Shown piece after piece: positions 9,109 through 19,438 of a DNA stretch of 64,000 bases. The stretch is from Thermococcus sp. EP1. GTDB lineage: Archaea; Methanobacteriota_B; Thermococci; Thermococcales; Thermococcaceae. The stretch's first letter is position 1. Each line of letters begins with the position of its first letter. The DNA is taken from assembly GCF_001317345.1 (NCBI RefSeq), contig NZ_JXCG01000006.1, positions 109,936 to 173,935 on the forward strand, given 5' to 3'. Position numbers and translations under genes: made by a program. A model generated the notes under the pieces. The model did not search any database. It was not told the DNA's origin and was given only the letters and a program-made list of their open reading frames with translations.

Positions 9109-9861
9109 ATGAACTGGCAACTCGCTTTAGAAAAGTTCCTTGAGGAATGGAAGGGAAAAGACTTTGTTGAGGCTGCTCTGCTCACGGGGAGCTATGCGAT
9201 AGGTATGGAAACTAAGTACTCTGACGTCGATGTTTACATCATCCTTTCAGACAGTATCGATTGGCGTGAGCGAGGAAATAAAGTAATTGACGGAGTTTTA
9301 ATTGAATACTTTGTAAACCCGGTGAAGCAGATTAAGCATTACTTTAAGAAAGAATTTAAGGAAAATGGTAGGAGTACTGCGAGGATCGTTGCAATTAGCA
9401 AAGTTCTGTTTGATAAGACCGGCATAACTGAAGAACTCAAAAGAGAAGCGCTAGAGTACATGGAAAAGCCTTTTGAGAAGCCGGATGCAGTTTGGGTGGA
9501 AATTGCCAAGTACTCCCTCTGGGACATGCTTGATGGTCTGATGGATGCAAAAGAGAGAAACGACCCAAGTTTTAACCACCTTTATCACTTAACTCTTAAC
9601 CACGCCCTCCATGTTTACTCAAAGTTCCTCTGCGTTGAGACCCCTCCAGCAAGTAAGGTCTATCGTTTATTTACCGATGAGAAGTTTAGGAAGGCATATA
9701 TGTTTGAGTCTTTTCCGGATGAAAAGTTTGTTACACTGTTTTTGAATGCTATGCAGGAAGAAAAACTTGAAACATTAGAAAAACTCGTCGTATATGTCTT
9801 CGAAAAGATGGGAGGATTTAACATCGATGGCTGGCGTTTAAAAACAAGAACGGAGGTTTAG
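9109..9861 (+). CDS. nucleotidyltransferase-domain protein
   Basis: Residues about 20-50 hold the Pol beta-type nucleotidyltransferase signature: LLTGSYAIGMETKYSDVDVYI, that is GS followed by DxD. A third carboxylate could be D62 or E66 in VIDGVLIEYF. The rest is helical, like the substrate domain of aminoglycoside nucleotidyltransferase-type proteins. GGGGAGC precedes the ATG, and a TTAATTAAATA element at 9068-9079 is a plausible TATA box. trmO starts 3 bp downstream, so the two are probably one operon. Substrate unknown. Confidence 0.8.
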   Translation: MNWQLALEKFLEEWKGKDFVEAALLTGSYAIGMETKYSDVDVYIILSDSIDWRERGNKVIDGVLIEYFVNPVKQIKHYFKKEFKENGRSTARIVAISKVLFDKTGITEELKREALEYMEKPFEKPDAVWVEIAKYSLWDMLDGLMDAKERNDPSFNHLYHLTLNHALHVYSKFLCVETPPASKVYRLFTDEKFRKAYMFESFPDEKFVTLFLNAMQEEKLETLEKLVVYVFEKMGGFNIDGWRLKTRTEV

Positions 9862-9863
9862 AG

Positions 9864-10496
9864 ATGGAAAAATTCAAGCTAATTCCAATCGGAAGAGTTC
9901 ATAAAGACAGCGAAACGTTCCTCGAAATCTACCCCGAGTTCGCTGAGGCCCTTGAAGGCCTAAACGAAGGTGATTGGATTAAGCTAATTTTGTGGTTCCA
10001 TGAGAGTGATACGCCGGAAAAAAGAAAAATCCTAAAAGTTCATCCATACAACAACCCAGAAAATCCCCTTAAAGGTGTCTTTGCTACGCGCTCACCCGTT
10101 AGACCGAATCCCCTTGCGATTTATGCCCTCAAAATACATCGTATTGAAAGAAACAGACTTTATATAGACTGGATCGACGCCAACGACGGTACACCGATAG
10201 TAGACATAAAGATACTTGTAGAGAGGTTTGATTGTCCTAGAGAAATGTCAATCGATGAACAAGAGCTTGATATTCCTTCATCACGACAGATTGGCGAGAT
10301 AAACTTAATTCCAAAGAAGAGCGAATTTCTTCATCCTAAAGAAATCAGCCCAGAGAAATACAATGCACTCGTTTTGGAGCTTGGTTCTAAAACGACAATA
10401 CTAACCGCCAAAGATCTGGTAGAACTAATTAGGGCATTAAAAGAATTTTATGACAGGCTACCAGTAGAAATAAAAGATAAGTTAAAACTCGAATAG
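9864..10496 (+). CDS. trmO: tRNA (N6-threonylcarbamoyladenosine37-N6)-methyltransferase TrmO
   Basis: The first 135 residues are the TsaA/TrmO beta-barrel domain: IGRVHKD at the start, then GVFATRSPVRPNPLAIYAL, the family's AdoMet-binding signature, and WIDANDGTPIVDIK. In bacteria TrmO adds a methyl group to t6A37 in tRNA-Thr. A C-terminal extension of about 75 residues with no known domain follows. It is preceded by GGAGGTTTAGAG and lies 3 bp after the nucleotidyltransferase gene. Confidence 0.85.
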   Translation: MEKFKLIPIGRVHKDSETFLEIYPEFAEALEGLNEGDWIKLILWFHESDTPEKRKILKVHPYNNPENPLKGVFATRSPVRPNPLAIYALKIHRIERNRLYIDWIDANDGTPIVDIKILVERFDCPREMSIDEQELDIPSSRQIGEINLIPKKSEFLHPKEISPEKYNALVLELGSKTTILTAKDLVELIRALKEFYDRLPVEIKDKLKLE

Positions 10497-10561
10497 TGCA
10501 CCACAATGTGCCATAAGGTACATTTTTAAACTTTTATATTCAAATTTTTATGGTGTCTCCT

Positions 10562-11416
10562 ATGCTATATAAAGCTCAATTTGGAAACCCTGAGAAAGGA
10601 TGGGTCGTTCTCGTACACGGTCTCGGAGAGCATAGTGGGCGATATGATAAGCTTATAAAAATGCTCAACAACGCTGGTTTTGCACTTTATACTTTCGATT
10701 GGCCTGGTCATGGCAAAAGTGGAGGAAAAAGAGGACATGCAACCATAGAACAGGCGATGGAGATAATAGATAGTATCATTGAGGAAATTGGGGAAAAGCC
10801 CTTCATTTTTGGCCACAGCCTTGGTGGTCTTACTGTAATAAGATATGCTGAAACAAGACCTAACCGTATTCAAGGACTTATAGCATCCTCCCCTGCTTTA
10901 GCTAAAAGTCCCAAGACACCAAGCTTTATGGTACCTCTCGCTAAGGTACTGGGAACTTTAATTCCTACCATAACTCTTAGCAATGGACTGGACCCAAAGT
11001 TCCTCTCAAGAAACAAAGAGGCTGTTAAGAAATATGTAGAGGATGAGTTAGTTCACGACAGAATCTCTGCTGCACTTGGAAAAAGTGTTTTTGAGAACAT
11101 GAAAAAAGCGCATCAAGAGGCTGAAAAGATAAAAGTTCCTGTTTTACTCCTTATTGGAACTGCAGATATAATAACTCCTCCAGAAGGAGCAATAAAGTTT
11201 TTTGAACGACTCAAAGTTGAAGACAAGAGCATCAAAAAATTTAATGGTGCATATCATGAAATATTTGATGACCCAGAATGGGGAGAAGAATTTCACAACA
11301 CAATAGTGAAATGGCTTCTTGAACATGTGAAGGGCCCAAAAGAGAGCCATGCCCCAGTGAACTCTGAAGAACTCCTATTAATCCCTGAGGCAGGAAAAAT
11401 AGAGAAGATGATATAA
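10562..11416 (+). CDS. alpha/beta hydrolase (lysophospholipase/monoacylglycerol lipase type)
   Basis: 284 residues with a complete alpha/beta-hydrolase fold: oxyanion segment VVLVHGLGEHSGRY, nucleophile elbow IFGHSLGGLT with the catalytic Ser, an Asp in LLLIGTADIITP and a His in FNGAYHEIFDDPEWGEE. The start giving MLYKAQFGNP is preferred over an ATG four codons upstream because GGTG precedes it and family proteins begin there. TATA-like TTTTTAAAC lies at 10523-10531. It probably hydrolyses short lipids or esters. The next gene starts on the base after its stop. Confidence 0.85.
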   Translation: MLYKAQFGNPEKGWVVLVHGLGEHSGRYDKLIKMLNNAGFALYTFDWPGHGKSGGKRGHATIEQAMEIIDSIIEEIGEKPFIFGHSLGGLTVIRYAETRPNRIQGLIASSPALAKSPKTPSFMVPLAKVLGTLIPTITLSNGLDPKFLSRNKEAVKKYVEDELVHDRISAALGKSVFENMKKAHQEAEKIKVPVLLLIGTADIITPPEGAIKFFERLKVEDKSIKKFNGAYHEIFDDPEWGEEFHNTIVKWLLEHVKGPKESHAPVNSEELLLIPEAGKIEKMI

Positions 11417-12346
11417 ATGAAAAAGTTGGTCCTAGAGTCCTACGAAATAAAATTTCTCACAGGGCTATTCATGGCCTTCCTAATCCTCCTTCTCCTTATC
11501 ATCTCTGTGATATTATTTACACTTGTAAGGAGTGGGGCTTCCCGAGAAGCCTTCCTTGGAGTGTTGGCATATCTGGTATTCGCGGTAATTGTGATGAGTA
11601 TTCTGGCCTTTTGCCTGAAGAAAATAAGAGAAGGACCCAAAAAGGCCACTCTACTAGCTAAACAAACAATCTTCGAGGGGAATCGTTTAGTCTTCCCCAT
11701 AGAACTTGAATTTGAGTACGGTAGAATGGAGCTTCTCAACTCTCCTGAAAGAATGGGTTCGAAAAAGGAGTTCAAGGTTATAGAAAGAAAAAAGACTTCA
11801 ATCTTTGAATTTCCAGAGAAAGAGTTCAAATTCGTGGCTACTTACGAAAAAGGATTTGCCAGCTTTCCAGCGATTAAAATACTAACAAGGGCCTATGAAA
11901 GAACAGTACTCCTCTTCATGACCAATAAAGGGAAAGTAACTGTCAAAAAGCTCATCGCACCTTCAATTCTAAGGAGCAATATGAACGTTGAGATAAGGGG
12001 AGAAGAAAAAGAGTTAGTAGGAAGGCTTTATAAACTACCAAACCAACGAGAGAAGGTTGAGATATTTTTAAGTGCCCCCGAGACTCCTGAAACTAATGTA
12101 AAGATAGCAGATTCCTCAGCGGAAGAGTTTAGATACTCCATGGTTCCAAACGAAAGAGTTGTAATATTCAGTTCCTACGGAAGTTTGAGTGTAGAAAACC
12201 TGCTAAGAACTTTGAACTTTTCAAAAATTGTCCTTGGACATGGGGAATTCCTCTTGAAGTTCAAGCTACCAAAACCTAGAAGAAAAGAACTAGCTTCTTA
12301 TAAATTCGAAGTCGAACTTAAAGAAGGAGAAAGGTGGGGAGTCTGA
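11417..12346 (+). CDS. membrane protein of a Thermococcales-type 'GHGEF' family (paralogue A)
   Basis: Not a family I can name. The N-terminus has two membrane helices (about residues 13-38 and 43-65) with a short loop. The rest is a predicted beta-rich soluble domain. Its last 90 residues resemble the proteins at 16980 and 17762: a hydrophobic VVIFSSYGSLSVENLLR segment and then the motif LGHGEFLLKF. It starts directly after the lipase stop and overlaps the next gene by one base, suggesting a three-gene operon with the lipase and a zinc protease. Confidence 0.7.
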   Translation: MKKLVLESYEIKFLTGLFMAFLILLLLIISVILFTLVRSGASREAFLGVLAYLVFAVIVMSILAFCLKKIREGPKKATLLAKQTIFEGNRLVFPIELEFEYGRMELLNSPERMGSKKEFKVIERKKTSIFEFPEKEFKFVATYEKGFASFPAIKILTRAYERTVLLFMTNKGKVTVKKLIAPSILRSNMNVEIRGEEKELVGRLYKLPNQREKVEIFLSAPETPETNVKIADSSAEEFRYSMVPNERVVIFSSYGSLSVENLLRTLNFSKIVLGHGEFLLKFKLPKPRRKELASYKFEVELKEGERWGV

Positions 12347-13137
12347 TGCTGATCGACACTTTTCCCTGTTTCCTAAAGTACTGGGATGGGAGTAAAGATT
12401 CATGGATTGAGTACATTAAAAACTACCCAGAACTCTTTGAGAAAATAAAGTGGGACTATGAGCGTTATAAGATGGATTGGCATGAATATCTAAAACTCCT
12501 CTCCAAAAGAAGTGCTGATGAACTGAAGCTTGCCCATGAGAATCTTTTGAAGATTCTTCCTGAAGTGGAAGAAGAAGTGAAGAAGCTATTTGATGTTCCG
12601 GATTATAATATCGTCATCTACGTCGGTCTTGAAAATGGAGCTGGATGGGTCACAGAATTTAATGGAAAGCCTTCAATCCTCTTCGGCCTTGAGGCCATTG
12701 CCGAGCTTGGATGGTACAAAAAGCTTAAGGGCCTTGCTGCACATGAATTCGGCCACTTAATTCACTGGCTGTTAAGAAAAGAAAATGTAGAAAACCTTGA
12801 AGATGAACAAATAATGTGGCTTTACACAGAAGGATTTGCTCAGAGGATTGAAGACTTAATAAGCGGAAGACCGTGGCATCTCGAAGAAAAGGGTTGGTTT
12901 GAGTGGTGTGAGGGGAATGAAGAAGTTATCAAAAAAGAATTTTTAAGAAGAGTTGAAGAAAAAGAGCCTTTAAATCCATTCTTTGGTTCCTGGTACACCC
13001 TTTTTGGACAACAATACCTAGGCTACTATCTTGGCTACAAATTCATCTGTCGGCTTGAACAAGAGTACTCACTAGAAGAGATTGCAACAATGGAAAAAGA
13101 AGTAATTAAAAGAAAAATTCTGGAGTTTCTTCACTAA
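12346..13137 (+). CDS. putative zinc metalloprotease (HExxH protein)
   Basis: 263 residues. The motif [11 protein letters not shown] (about residue 129) gives HExxH, and the Glu of [13 protein letters not shown] about 30 residues later is a plausible third zinc ligand, as in gluzincins. There is no signal peptide, so it is probably cytosolic. The ATG overlaps the upstream TGA by one base and has GGTGGGGAG before it. Specific family and substrate unknown. The 3' end overlaps convergent purA by 4 bp. Confidence 0.75.
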   Translation: MLIDTFPCFLKYWDGSKDSWIEYIKNYPELFEKIKWDYERYKMDWHEYLKLLSKRSADELKLAHENLLKILPEVEEEVKKLFDVPDYNIVIYVGLENGAGWVTEFNGKPSILFGLEAIAELGWYKKLKGLAAHEFGHLIHWLLRKENVENLEDEQIMWLYTEGFAQRIEDLISGRPWHLEEKGWFEWCEGNEEVIKKEFLRRVEEKEPLNPFFGSWYTLFGQQYLGYYLGYKFICRLEQEYSLEEIATMEKEVIKRKILEFLH

Positions 13138-14153
13138 ATATTTTCTCTTAAGTCAATTATGTGCTCAAGCTCAGGCCCTGTCTTTATCAGCCCAACAGGA
13201 ACGCCTACCTTCTCCTCTATTTCTGCTATGAAATCCTTTGCTTTCTTTGGAAGCTTGTCAAACTCTGTGACTCCAAATGCCTCTTTGTCATATTTGTCGA
13301 GCATTGTGATTGCTAGCATTGTAGCACCATTTATTTTGGCTGAATAGCGTGCAAATTCAAAGTCAAACCATCCTACTCTTCTTCTCCTTCCCGTAACTGT
13401 GCCGTATTCAACAAGGCCCATGCGATCTGCCTCTTCTTCACTCATCTCTGTGGGGAATGGCCCAGCACCAACCCTCGTTGGAAAGCTCTTAAAGACCACT
13501 ATTACATCGTCAACTCTCGTTGGCCCTATTCCAACGTCACTGGCCATTGCAGAGGCCGAAGTGTCTTTAGAAGTAACGTAGGGATAGCTTCCGTAATAGA
13601 GACTTAATCCAAATCCCTGTGTCCCTTCAACCAAAACAAGCTTGCCTTCGTCAAGGGCATCGTTGACCTCTTGAGCAACATCTGTTAGATAAGGTTCAAG
13701 TTCTTTAAGGTCTTTTACCTGCTTAGCTTTCCTTAATGCTCTATCTGCATTTGCAGGCCCACAGCCAGAGCCAGTAGTTCCTATTTTCCCATGGAGATAA
13801 CCATTACTCCGGTCAAGCTCTTTATGCCCTGGTTCAATTACAGTACAACGATAGTCAAGGCCTACCCTTCCCTCGACATTAAAGTCCTTTAAGTGTTCAA
13901 GTTCATGGAAGAAAACCTCAGGATCAACTAAAACTCCAGCCCCAACTAGAAGTCTTGCATTTTCATTCATAAACCCCGTAGGAAGTTGTCTTACCGCATA
14001 TTTTTTCCCGTTTATAAAAACGCTGTGTCCAGCGTTTGTTCCTACTCCGCCCCTTGCTATGACCTCTGGTTTATCGTGTATCGCGAGATAAGCGATTATT
14101 GAACCTTTTCCTTCATCTCCCCATTGACCACCAACAACTATGTAGCTTGGCAT
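13134..14153 (-). CDS. purA: adenylosuccinate synthetase
   Basis: 339 residues, the compact archaeal form (bacterial PurA is about 430). The GTP/IMP loop [11 protein letters not shown] is at residues 8-18 with the catalytic Asp, and TNAGHSVFI supplies the catalytic His. Further marks are [25 protein letters not shown] and [12 protein letters not shown]. It makes adenylosuccinate from IMP, Asp and GTP in AMP synthesis. It is convergent with the metalloprotease gene. Confidence 0.95.
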   Translation of the reverse strand: MPSYIVVGGQWGDEGKGSIIAYLAIHDKPEVIARGGVGTNAGHSVFINGKKYAVRQLPTGFMNENARLLVGAGVLVDPEVFFHELEHLKDFNVEGRVGLDYRCTVIEPGHKELDRSNGYLHGKIGTTGSGCGPANADRALRKAKQVKDLKELEPYLTDVAQEVNDALDEGKLVLVEGTQGFGLSLYYGSYPYVTSKDTSASAMASDVGIGPTRVDDVIVVFKSFPTRVGAGPFPTEMSEEEADRMGLVEYGTVTGRRRRVGWFDFEFARYSAKINGATMLAITMLDKYDKEAFGVTEFDKLPKKAKDFIAEIEEKVGVPVGLIKTGPELEHIIDLRENI

Positions 14154-14244
14154 GGCTCCTTACCCATAGTTAAGAGAATAACATCTTTAAAACAGTTTCG
14201 GATAAGGCAAATGGTGAAAATTAACAGAAATATGTCAAACTCTT

Positions 14245-15918
14245 TTAACCACTAGGCACATAAAATCCGACTTCTGTGTAGTTGCCGCTTTCAATGCCGT
14301 AACTACGAGGATAGGCCCTGAAGTCTTTTGCTAGTCTTCTGGTAGAGTATCTATCCACTCCAGCTATTATTGCTAAAAGGTTTTCCTCGTTCCAAGGATT
14401 CCTTATGACCTCAACAACTCCCAGAGGATAACCATGAATGATTTTACTCCTTTCCTTAAGTTCCGTATAAACCTCTTTTTCAATAGCGAAACTTGTAAAA
14501 GTTTCAAAGTTAGTTACATTCTTCTCTAAAATCCATGAGCCGTTGAAGACAAATTTCAGGGGAAGAGTTGTTAGGTTTTGCACTATCCCATTTGCCGCTG
14601 GTCCTCCAATGAGTACGAGGTTTTGCTTTAGATCTTCTTCGTTTAGCTCGTTCTCAGCTTTTACGGTAATTTTTGGCTTGCCGTTGTAAAGCCTCCAGAT
14701 ATCATCTTCTTCTATAAGCTCTTTGAGCATAAAAGCAGTCTCTTTGTCATACTCTATGCCGTTAGGATCAGGATTTTTAGCTCCATATACTATTATGACT
14801 TCCCCTTCCAAATAACCTCTGTCAAAAAGTCTAAACCCACTGGGTGGAACTCTCTTCTCAAAGTATTCACTAACGTTTTCCGGAGTTGCCCATTCTTTCA
14901 TGTGCTCTATTAACCTTGGGATATAATCCTCAAAGGTCTCACTTGTCTTCTTCGAACTCTCAAAAATCTCAAACTCTCCCATTAAATCCCTAACCAGGTA
15001 GTATCCCAGTGTATGATCCCTTAAGACAAAGTATTTTGGGAGATCATGAACAAGTTCGTGCTTAAAGTTCAGGAGGAGATAATTTGTTAATGCCTCCACA
15101 AGGTTCTCAGAGAGATAGACATAGTTTGTATCAAAGTGCTTGTCATAAGTTGCATAAGCGATCTCACTCCTAACCTCCTGAAGGTAATACTCAAGCTCCG
15201 AAAATTCGGATAAGTACTTTGAAACAAGAGGGTTGATAAACGTGTGAGAATACTCGTGAGTGGCCAAGAAAAGGTAAGAAATCGTGGAGTAGGATTCAGG
15301 CATAAAAGCAACGTAGCCAAAATAATACGCAACTTCACCAATCACTCTGCTCCCAGGGTGAATTCTCAAGGAATAGGAGAGAGCTATGTGAAAAGTCTTA
15401 TACTGATATCCAAATAACTCCTCGAACTCTTGAAAGAGCTCTGAAGTGAGTGCTCTTTTGGCCGGCTCTAAAACTTTCTCGTATTCTCCTCTATGGGCCT
15501 CATAGAATTCCATAAAGTTGCTCTCCTTTGCAAAACTCGCGAGAGCTCTATAAAACTCACTTAAAATAGGGTCATTTTCACTCATATTGCCAAGATAGGG
15601 CGTAGATGTCAGTTTTGCCGCAAATCCATTTATTGAGTAGTCTCTCATATAGTGAGGCAAATCTTTAGGAATTGTCTCTCTCATCAAATACACAGCAGGA
15701 TGATCTCTGTAGGAATCAAAATATGTCAAAACATCGCTAATATATCTCTGAGGAGCTATTATAAATGGGTCGCTCCCGTTAAATGCTAAGATATACACAA
15801 CAGCAAAAAGCTCAAGGTTTGGATTTACCTCAATGATTATTTCAGGAGCTTCTGCAGAGGCTTGAGGAAAGGTAGAGACAATAACAATGAAGAATAACAC
15901 AAAGGATGCTCTCTTCAT
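14245..15918 (-). CDS. exported DUF4932-type metalloprotease-like protein
   Basis: A signal peptide (MKRASFVLFFIVIVSTFPQASA) is followed by about 535 exported residues. LATHEYSHTFINPLVSKYL is a HExxH zinc motif in the arrangement seen in DUF4932, with E274 or E282 of LSENLVEALTNYLL as possible third ligand. The C-terminal 200 residues include LVLIGGPAANGIV and seem a separate, possibly substrate-binding, domain. The ATG has GGTGAGGCC upstream. It is probably a cell-surface protein; activity is not proven from sequence. Confidence 0.75.
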   Translation of the reverse strand: MKRASFVLFFIVIVSTFPQASAEAPEIIIEVNPNLELFAVVYILAFNGSDPFIIAPQRYISDVLTYFDSYRDHPAVYLMRETIPKDLPHYMRDYSINGFAAKLTSTPYLGNMSENDPILSEFYRALASFAKESNFMEFYEAHRGEYEKVLEPAKRALTSELFQEFEELFGYQYKTFHIALSYSLRIHPGSRVIGEVAYYFGYVAFMPESYSTISYLFLATHEYSHTFINPLVSKYLSEFSELEYYLQEVRSEIAYATYDKHFDTNYVYLSENLVEALTNYLLLNFKHELVHDLPKYFVLRDHTLGYYLVRDLMGEFEIFESSKKTSETFEDYIPRLIEHMKEWATPENVSEYFEKRVPPSGFRLFDRGYLEGEVIIVYGAKNPDPNGIEYDKETAFMLKELIEEDDIWRLYNGKPKITVKAENELNEEDLKQNLVLIGGPAANGIVQNLTTLPLKFVFNGSWILEKNVTNFETFTSFAIEKEVYTELKERSKIIHGYPLGVVEVIRNPWNEENLLAIIAGVDRYSTRRLAKDFRAYPRSYGIESGNYTEVGFYVPSG

Positions 15919-16056
15919 GGCCTCACCTTAATTTGTTGGAAAAGAAGATAAAAAATGTTTCTCCCTCACGAAATGCTATTCATCTTATTTAACCACTATC
16001 TGGTAGGTTCCATAAATTATAAATTCCCCAAGAAGAATTTAGAGTGAGGGAAAGCC

Positions 16057-16980
16057 ATGATAAAAAACAAACTCATTGTTGTCACAGGAGGAGCTGGCTT
16101 TATAGGTTCACACATCGCCGAGGAGCTTAGCAAAGATAATGATGTTATAGTTATTGATAATCTTTATGCTGGTAAAATCAAGAATATTCCACCAAATGTA
16201 AAGTTCATTCAAGCTGATATTAGGGATTACAAAAGCATAGCGGAGCTGATTTCTCAAGCAGATTACGTCTTTCATGAGGCGGCTCTTGTGAGTGTGGTTG
16301 AGAGTGTAGAAAGACCACTCTTGACAGAAGAAATAAACGTTCTAGGCACATTAAATATTTTAAAAGCCTTGAGTGATGGACATGGGAAACTAATCTTTGC
16401 TTCCTCCGCAGCTGTCTATGGGGATAACCAGAACTTACCCCTAAAAGAGAGTGAAAAGCCTAAACCTCTCTCGCCCTATGGGATAACAAAAGTCTCTGCT
16501 GAGTATTACTGCAAAGTCTTTTATGAGCTCTATGGAGTCCCAACCGTAAGCTTGAGATACTTCAACGTCTTTGGGGAGAGACAAGGGTATAACCAGTATG
16601 CCGGGGTTATAAGCATCTTTATCAACAGAGCCCTTAAAGGAGATCCCCTCATTATCTACGGCGATGGAAAGCAGACAAGAGACTTCATCTATGTTAAGGA
16701 TGTTGTTAAGGCCAACATACTGGCAGCTGAGAGCAGTAAAACAAATGGGAGAGTATTCAATGTCGCAAAGGGAGAGAGAACAACTATTTTAGAGCTCGCC
16801 CTTAAAATCATCGAGGTTACAGATTCTTCAAGCTCAATACTCTTTGACAAGCCAAGACCCGGCGATATAAAGCACAGTCAAGCCGATATAAGTGAAATTA
16901 AAAAGCTTGGTTTTAAGCCAGAATATTCCCTCGAAGAAGGTCTCTTGAAGACCATAGAATGGTATCGGGGGAAAACCTAA
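16057..16980 (+). CDS. NAD-dependent sugar-nucleotide epimerase (GalE-like)
   Basis: 307 residues of the extended short-chain dehydrogenase family. VTGGAGFIGSHIAEEL is the NAD-binding TGxxGxxG, FASSAAVYG provides the catalytic Ser, and YGITKVSAEYY is the YxxxK motif. RYFNVFGERQ and GDGKQTRDFIYVKDVV bind the UDP-sugar. It probably interconverts UDP-glucose/galactose or their N-acetyl forms for glycan or glycolipid synthesis; sequence does not separate these. A TATA box (about 16012-16020) lies upstream. Its stop overlaps the next start (TAATG). Confidence 0.85.
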   Translation: MIKNKLIVVTGGAGFIGSHIAEELSKDNDVIVIDNLYAGKIKNIPPNVKFIQADIRDYKSIAELISQADYVFHEAALVSVVESVERPLLTEEINVLGTLNILKALSDGHGKLIFASSAAVYGDNQNLPLKESEKPKPLSPYGITKVSAEYYCKVFYELYGVPTVSLRYFNVFGERQGYNQYAGVISIFINRALKGDPLIIYGDGKQTRDFIYVKDVVKANILAAESSKTNGRVFNVAKGERTTILELALKIIEVTDSSSSILFDKPRPGDIKHSQADISEIKKLGFKPEYSLEEGLLKTIEWYRGKT

Positions 16981-17753
16981 TGAGAAAAATAACCCTTGTC
17001 CCCGATTCCAAACTCTCATTTTTAAAACGAAAGACAAAAAGACTCGTACAGTCTTTCTCTCAGAACATCACCTTAGAAGACAACATTATCCTTCTCTCTA
17101 AAGAAGAGAAAATCAAGAAAGGAACTCTCTTATGTTCCAGTAGTATAGTAATTGGAAAACGCGTGGGTGGAAAACATTATGATGGCATACTATTTTTGGT
17201 TTCAAGAAAATTTAAGGAAGAGGAAAAAATAACAACAAATGAGTTGCCATTAGAACCAAAAGAATATCGAGTTGAAGTAGACGTTAGTGGTGCTGGAAGA
17301 GTTGAATTGCCTGGATTCAGCCTTGATAATGGAATTTTGATTCTCTATATTTTTCCAAAATATGTATTTCAATTTCCTCAAGCGAGTCTAATGCTTTCAA
17401 CTTCTCAAGATCTCGCCCAAATCACCTTCAATCCGACTCAATTTGGCTTTAAAGGTAGAGTTTCACTAAATCTCGAAGATGCTGAGGAGGTGGAAGTAAT
17501 ACTCAAAGGGGATAACACGAGGGAATTACTTTTCTGGGGAGATGAAGAGGGAGAATTTAACTATGAGTTTATCAAAGAGCCTATTCTACTAATCTCTCAT
17601 GAAAGTTTGATCACTCCAAAAGAACTTGCAAATGCTTTTGGAAAAGCCTCCTTAATAAGTGGACATGGGGAATTTGAAGTTGAAGCTAAGCTTAAATACC
17701 CTCTAAAGAAGGCCATAAGAGAAAATATAAAATTTAGTGTATCTTTAGGGTGA
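16980..17753 (+). CDS. 'GHGEF' family protein, soluble (paralogue B)
   Basis: 257 residues with no membrane helix and no known domain. A predicted beta-rich architecture contains VELPGFSLDNGILILYIFP in the middle and ends with ISGHGEFEVEAKLKYP. The same two segments occur in the next gene (HLPGIRILD...AKPNY and [13 protein letters not shown]) and more weakly in the gene at 11417. The ATG shares a base with the epimerase stop, so it is translated from the same transcript. Confidence 0.65.
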   Translation: MRKITLVPDSKLSFLKRKTKRLVQSFSQNITLEDNIILLSKEEKIKKGTLLCSSSIVIGKRVGGKHYDGILFLVSRKFKEEEKITTNELPLEPKEYRVEVDVSGAGRVELPGFSLDNGILILYIFPKYVFQFPQASLMLSTSQDLAQITFNPTQFGFKGRVSLNLEDAEEVEVILKGDNTRELLFWGDEEGEFNYEFIKEPILLISHESLITPKELANAFGKASLISGHGEFEVEAKLKYPLKKAIRENIKFSVSLG

Positions 17754-17761
17754 GAACTATA

Positions 17762-18709
17762 ATGAGGATAATAATCTTAATGGGAAAAACCAAAGTTCTG
17801 TACTTTGTTCTGCTATTTGGAATACTTATCACCGTTCCCATAGGTGTAATAGTACTCAAAAACCCTACAATTCCCATAATGTATCGAGCTGGAGTACTTG
17901 GATTCATTGCCCTTTGGGTTGGTTTAATGAGTTTTGTCATTTATCGCTCAAGAAAGTCCTTTGAAAAAGTAAAGAATATCAAAGAAATCATTTCCATCAG
18001 CGAGAATGAAATAAGTTTTCTAAAACCCTTGAGAGCAGAAGTTGGATATTTTGATGCTTATGCTTACTGGAGTTCAAGCGGGAAGAGCAGGCACTATCAT
18101 GTATTCAAGAGTTTTCTAAAGGAAAGTGAAGAAGCACTAAGCTCCTTTAAATTTGAAACAAAACCATTTTTACTGTCAATAGCCCAAGATGGCGAAGGAG
18201 ACGTGCATTTGCCCGGAATTAGAATCCTAGATAAAGAATACAAAGACATCATAATTCTTCACGCCAAGCCAAATTACAAAATATTACTCCCACAGGAAAG
18301 TTTTAGTGTATCAACTGAGAAAGACTTTGCTGAGGCCAAAGTTGAAACTACCCAAAATGGAATCAAAATCATCATCCAAGCAAATCTCAACAGGGCCCGA
18401 AGGGCTAAGATTGAACTGATATCAAAACACAACAGAATCGTCAAAGAACCTATAGGAGAAACTAAAGATTTTGGAATATTTGAATATGCCTTCCCAGCAG
18501 AACCAATAGTAATAATAGGCCACTATGAGAATACAACTCCTCTTGAGATCCTTAGAGCTGGAAAGTTCGGAAGGATAATAGCAGGGCATGGAAAGTTTTT
18601 CCTTAGACTTGCACTGGATATACCCTTCAAACCAGACGTGAAAGAAGAAGTTGAATTTGAGGTGTTTCCAGAGAAAGAAGAAAAAGAGATCACTTCTTGG
18701 GGACTTTAA
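17762..18709 (+). CDS. 'GHGEF' family membrane protein (paralogue C)
   Basis: 315 residues. Two N-terminal membrane helices (about residues 8-27 and 38-58) match the layout of paralogue A, then a soluble beta-rich domain closely related to paralogue B ([25 protein letters not shown]). The start is set at the ATG after GGGTGAG; a GTG four codons earlier overlaps the upstream gene. It ends 20 bp into convergent pfdA. Function unknown; a cell-envelope role is an inference from the helices and the epimerase neighbour. Confidence 0.65.
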   Translation: MRIIILMGKTKVLYFVLLFGILITVPIGVIVLKNPTIPIMYRAGVLGFIALWVGLMSFVIYRSRKSFEKVKNIKEIISISENEISFLKPLRAEVGYFDAYAYWSSSGKSRHYHVFKSFLKESEEALSSFKFETKPFLLSIAQDGEGDVHLPGIRILDKEYKDIIILHAKPNYKILLPQESFSVSTEKDFAEAKVETTQNGIKIIIQANLNRARRAKIELISKHNRIVKEPIGETKDFGIFEYAFPAEPIVIIGHYENTTPLEILRAGKFGRIIAGHGKFFLRLALDIPFKPDVKEEVEFEVFPEKEEKEITSWGL

Positions 18710-19133
18710 ACCCCATGGCTTGCTCTTGTTGTAATTTTTGAGCCTTTTGGGCTAAGTTTTGGAGTTTGCCCTCAAGCTGCTGAAGAGCTTCCTGGGTCTT
18801 TTTTATAGCCTCATCATATTCTCTAATTCTCTCATCCAAGTACGTGATTGCATCATCAATGCTTTTTTCGATTGCATAGCCAGAACCTACACTAACAATT
18901 GCATTGTTCTTGTCCTCTATTTTTCCTTTCAGAAATGAACCTGCACCTATTGGAACCAGAATCTCGGGATTTTCTTCTTCAACGTTCTTCAGTCCTTCGA
19001 GTGTCTCTTTCACGGCTTGGAACTCATTCCTTCCAAGGGTTAAGAGTTCAAGGTTTTGAGCCAAAAGCTGTGCTTGTGCCTGTAAAAGCTGATACTCATA
19101 AGCCAACCTCTCAAGTTGTTCCCTATTCTCCAT
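18690..19133 (-). CDS. pfdA: prefoldin alpha subunit
   Basis: 147 residues with two long coiled coils (about 2-50 and 95-140) joined by a beta-hairpin region ([29 protein letters not shown]), the layout of prefoldin alpha. Two alpha and four beta subunits form the jellyfish-shaped chaperone that hands unfolded proteins to the thermosome. The ATG after GGTGGTGGAA is chosen. Last gene of the L39e operon here. Confidence 0.95.
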   Translation of the reverse strand: MENREQLERLAYEYQLLQAQAQLLAQNLELLTLGRNEFQAVKETLEGLKNVEEENPEILVPIGAGSFLKGKIEDKNNAIVSVGSGYAIEKSIDDAITYLDERIREYDEAIKKTQEALQQLEGKLQNLAQKAQKLQQEQAMGFKVPKK

Positions 19134-19195
19134 TTCCACCACCAAAAAGAATAACTAAAGAAGTTTTTAAGAGTGTTGGTAAAAAAGATAAAACA

Positions 19196-19432
19196 TCAAG
19201 CGAGTTCCAAGGTAAGTCTCTTAACGATTGGGTTCTCAGCTTCCTCTGGTTTTATCTCTTCGATGCTCTCTATGACGATCTTTGACCTCTTAACACGGTG
19301 TTTGCTTCCAATTTCTGAAAAGACAAGCTCTTTAATATCTTCTGGCTTTAGGGCTCTGTATTCCTTGGTGAATTTGAATTTTCTCCCTTCCTTTTCAAAG
19401 ATCCCCTTAACGCGGAATACCTTAACTTCCAT
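19196..19432 (-). CDS. rpl18a: 50S ribosomal protein L18Ae (LX/L20a)
   Basis: 78 residues starting [16 protein letters not shown], the typical LX sequence, with [14 protein letters not shown] and [15 protein letters not shown] segments. It is an archaeal/eukaryotic large-subunit protein. It lies 6 bp downstream of eif6 in the same operon. Confidence 0.93.
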   Translation of the reverse strand: MEVKVFRVKGIFEKEGRKFKFTKEYRALKPEDIKELVFSEIGSKHRVKRSKIVIESIEEIKPEEAENPIVKRLTLELA

Positions 19433-19438
19433 TGCCCC

